NCBI GenBank assembly: GCA_937893125.1
Contig: CALBHW010000045.1
Coordinates: 1 to 14,200 of the forward strand
Length of the DNA stretch: 14,200 nucleotides
From: an uncultured Clostridia bacterium
GTDB taxonomy: Bacteria; Bacillota; Clostridia; Christensenellales; UBA1242
Direction of reading: 5' to 3'
The position numbers were made by a program, and so were the translations under genes. Of this stretch, positions 13,831-14,200 are shown piece after piece (within the stretch, counting starts at the first letter, position 1; every line of letters starts with the position of its first letter). A model generated the notes under the pieces. The model searched no databases, was not told the origin of the DNA, and saw nothing but the letters and a program-made list of their open reading frames with translations.

Positions 13831-14148
13831 ACTAAAAAAGACGAGTAAAAAAAGTTTTAAATGTCAAAAAAGGACAGAATTTGTCTAATTTAGGGGTGCA
13901 AAATACGACAAAAATGTTTCATCACACATTGTCTTTATCCTTTTTCGATAAAAATATAACATTTTCTTCGCATTTTAGCCTTTTTATAACTGAATAAATT
14001 TCAATAAAATCTTTTAAACTGAAAAACACAAAAAAATAGTTTTATTCTTTTTTGTTAAGTTTTCTTAATTTTTTTGATAAAAACGCATAATATTTTTAAT
14101 ATTTTTGAAAGCGTATATTAAAAAATATTCAAAATTGGTTAGGTTTTT
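13831..14148 (-). other. AT-rich region without a convincing gene
   Basis: No long open frame is seen on either strand. On the - strand a 14-codon frame (13885-13929) has an SD-like AAGGA 8 nt upstream and is followed by a weak 4-bp hairpin and T-run, but no clear promoter. Near the right end, AATATTTTT occurs twice in tandem (14089-14097, 14098-14106) and once inverted (14121-14129). T-runs and A-runs dominate throughout. Confidence 0.6.
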
Positions 14149-14200
14149 GGGTTGAGTTTGGGTTGAGTTTGGGTTGAGTTTGGGTTGAGTTTGGGTTGAG
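14149..14200 (+). repeat. 11-nt tandem repeat (GGGTTGAGTTT)n running off the window
   Basis: Four exact copies begin at 14149, 14160, 14171 and 14182, followed by 8 nt of a fifth that reaches the last base, so the true copy number is unknown. A degenerate approach (GGTTAGGTTTTT) precedes the first copy. Because 11 is not a multiple of 3, all frames cycle through the same 33-nt unit. On the + strand every frame hits TGA; on the - strand all three frames stay open and would encode permutations of an 11-residue N/Q/T/P-rich unit. Confidence 0.97.

Noticed and set aside
13133..14148. Replication origin in the AT-rich right end
   Set aside because: No dnaA or dnaN gene and no cluster of TTATNCACA-type DnaA boxes could be seen.
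14149..14200. CRISPR array
   Set aside because: The units are contiguous 11-mers with no unique spacers and no cas genes in the window.

Overview
The window is a short AT-rich bacterial chromosome segment. It looks like a low-GC Firmicute (Bacillota), probably an uncultured Clostridia-like or related gut lineage. The evidence is the AGGAG-type ribosome binding sites, near-consensus sigma-A promoters with 16-17 nt spacers, a lipobox lipoprotein with Listeria-type InlB B-repeats, and a gene order partly shared with Bacillus. I cannot name a genus. The standard genetic code fits: the proteins are full length, and AGG encodes Arg at a conserved omega-subunit position.

Layout: a tRNA-Arg(CCU) lies on the + strand at the left edge. 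Every protein gene is on the - strand, so transcription runs from right to left. Listed in that direction, the genes are: an unrecognised 123-aa gene (13403-13774), pcrA (10895-13132), ligA (8894-10861), rpoZ (8598-8807), priA (6416-8590), def (5824-6279), fmt (4717-5667), rlmN (3558-4598), rpe (2903-3553), and, after a good terminator and with its own promoter, a 790-aa surface lipoprotein (320-2692). The tRNA and the lipoprotein gene converge on a strong hairpin at 257-286.

The genes fall into two functional groups. PcrA and LigA (DNA unwinding and nick sealing), with PriA (replication restart), serve DNA maintenance. RpoZ is the omega subunit of RNA polymerase. Fmt and Def add and remove the N-formyl group of initiator Met, RlmN methylates 23S rRNA and tRNA, and Rpe is a pentose phosphate enzyme. 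This resembles the Bacillus gmk-rpoZ-coaBC-priA-def-fmt-rsmB-rlmN-prpC-prkC-rsgA-rpe cluster after loss of several members, with pcrA-ligA placed directly upstream.

The right end (13133-13402 and 13831-14200) is very AT-rich. It holds a 16-bp perfect inverted repeat in the putative pcrA leader, the unrecognised small gene, and an 11-nt G-rich tandem repeat that runs off the window edge.

I looked for a novel system and did not find a convincing one. The window is mainly housekeeping genes. The best leads are the edge repeat, the pcrA leader structure, the 123-aa unknown, the cysteine-rich lipoprotein and the reduced, fused gene cluster.
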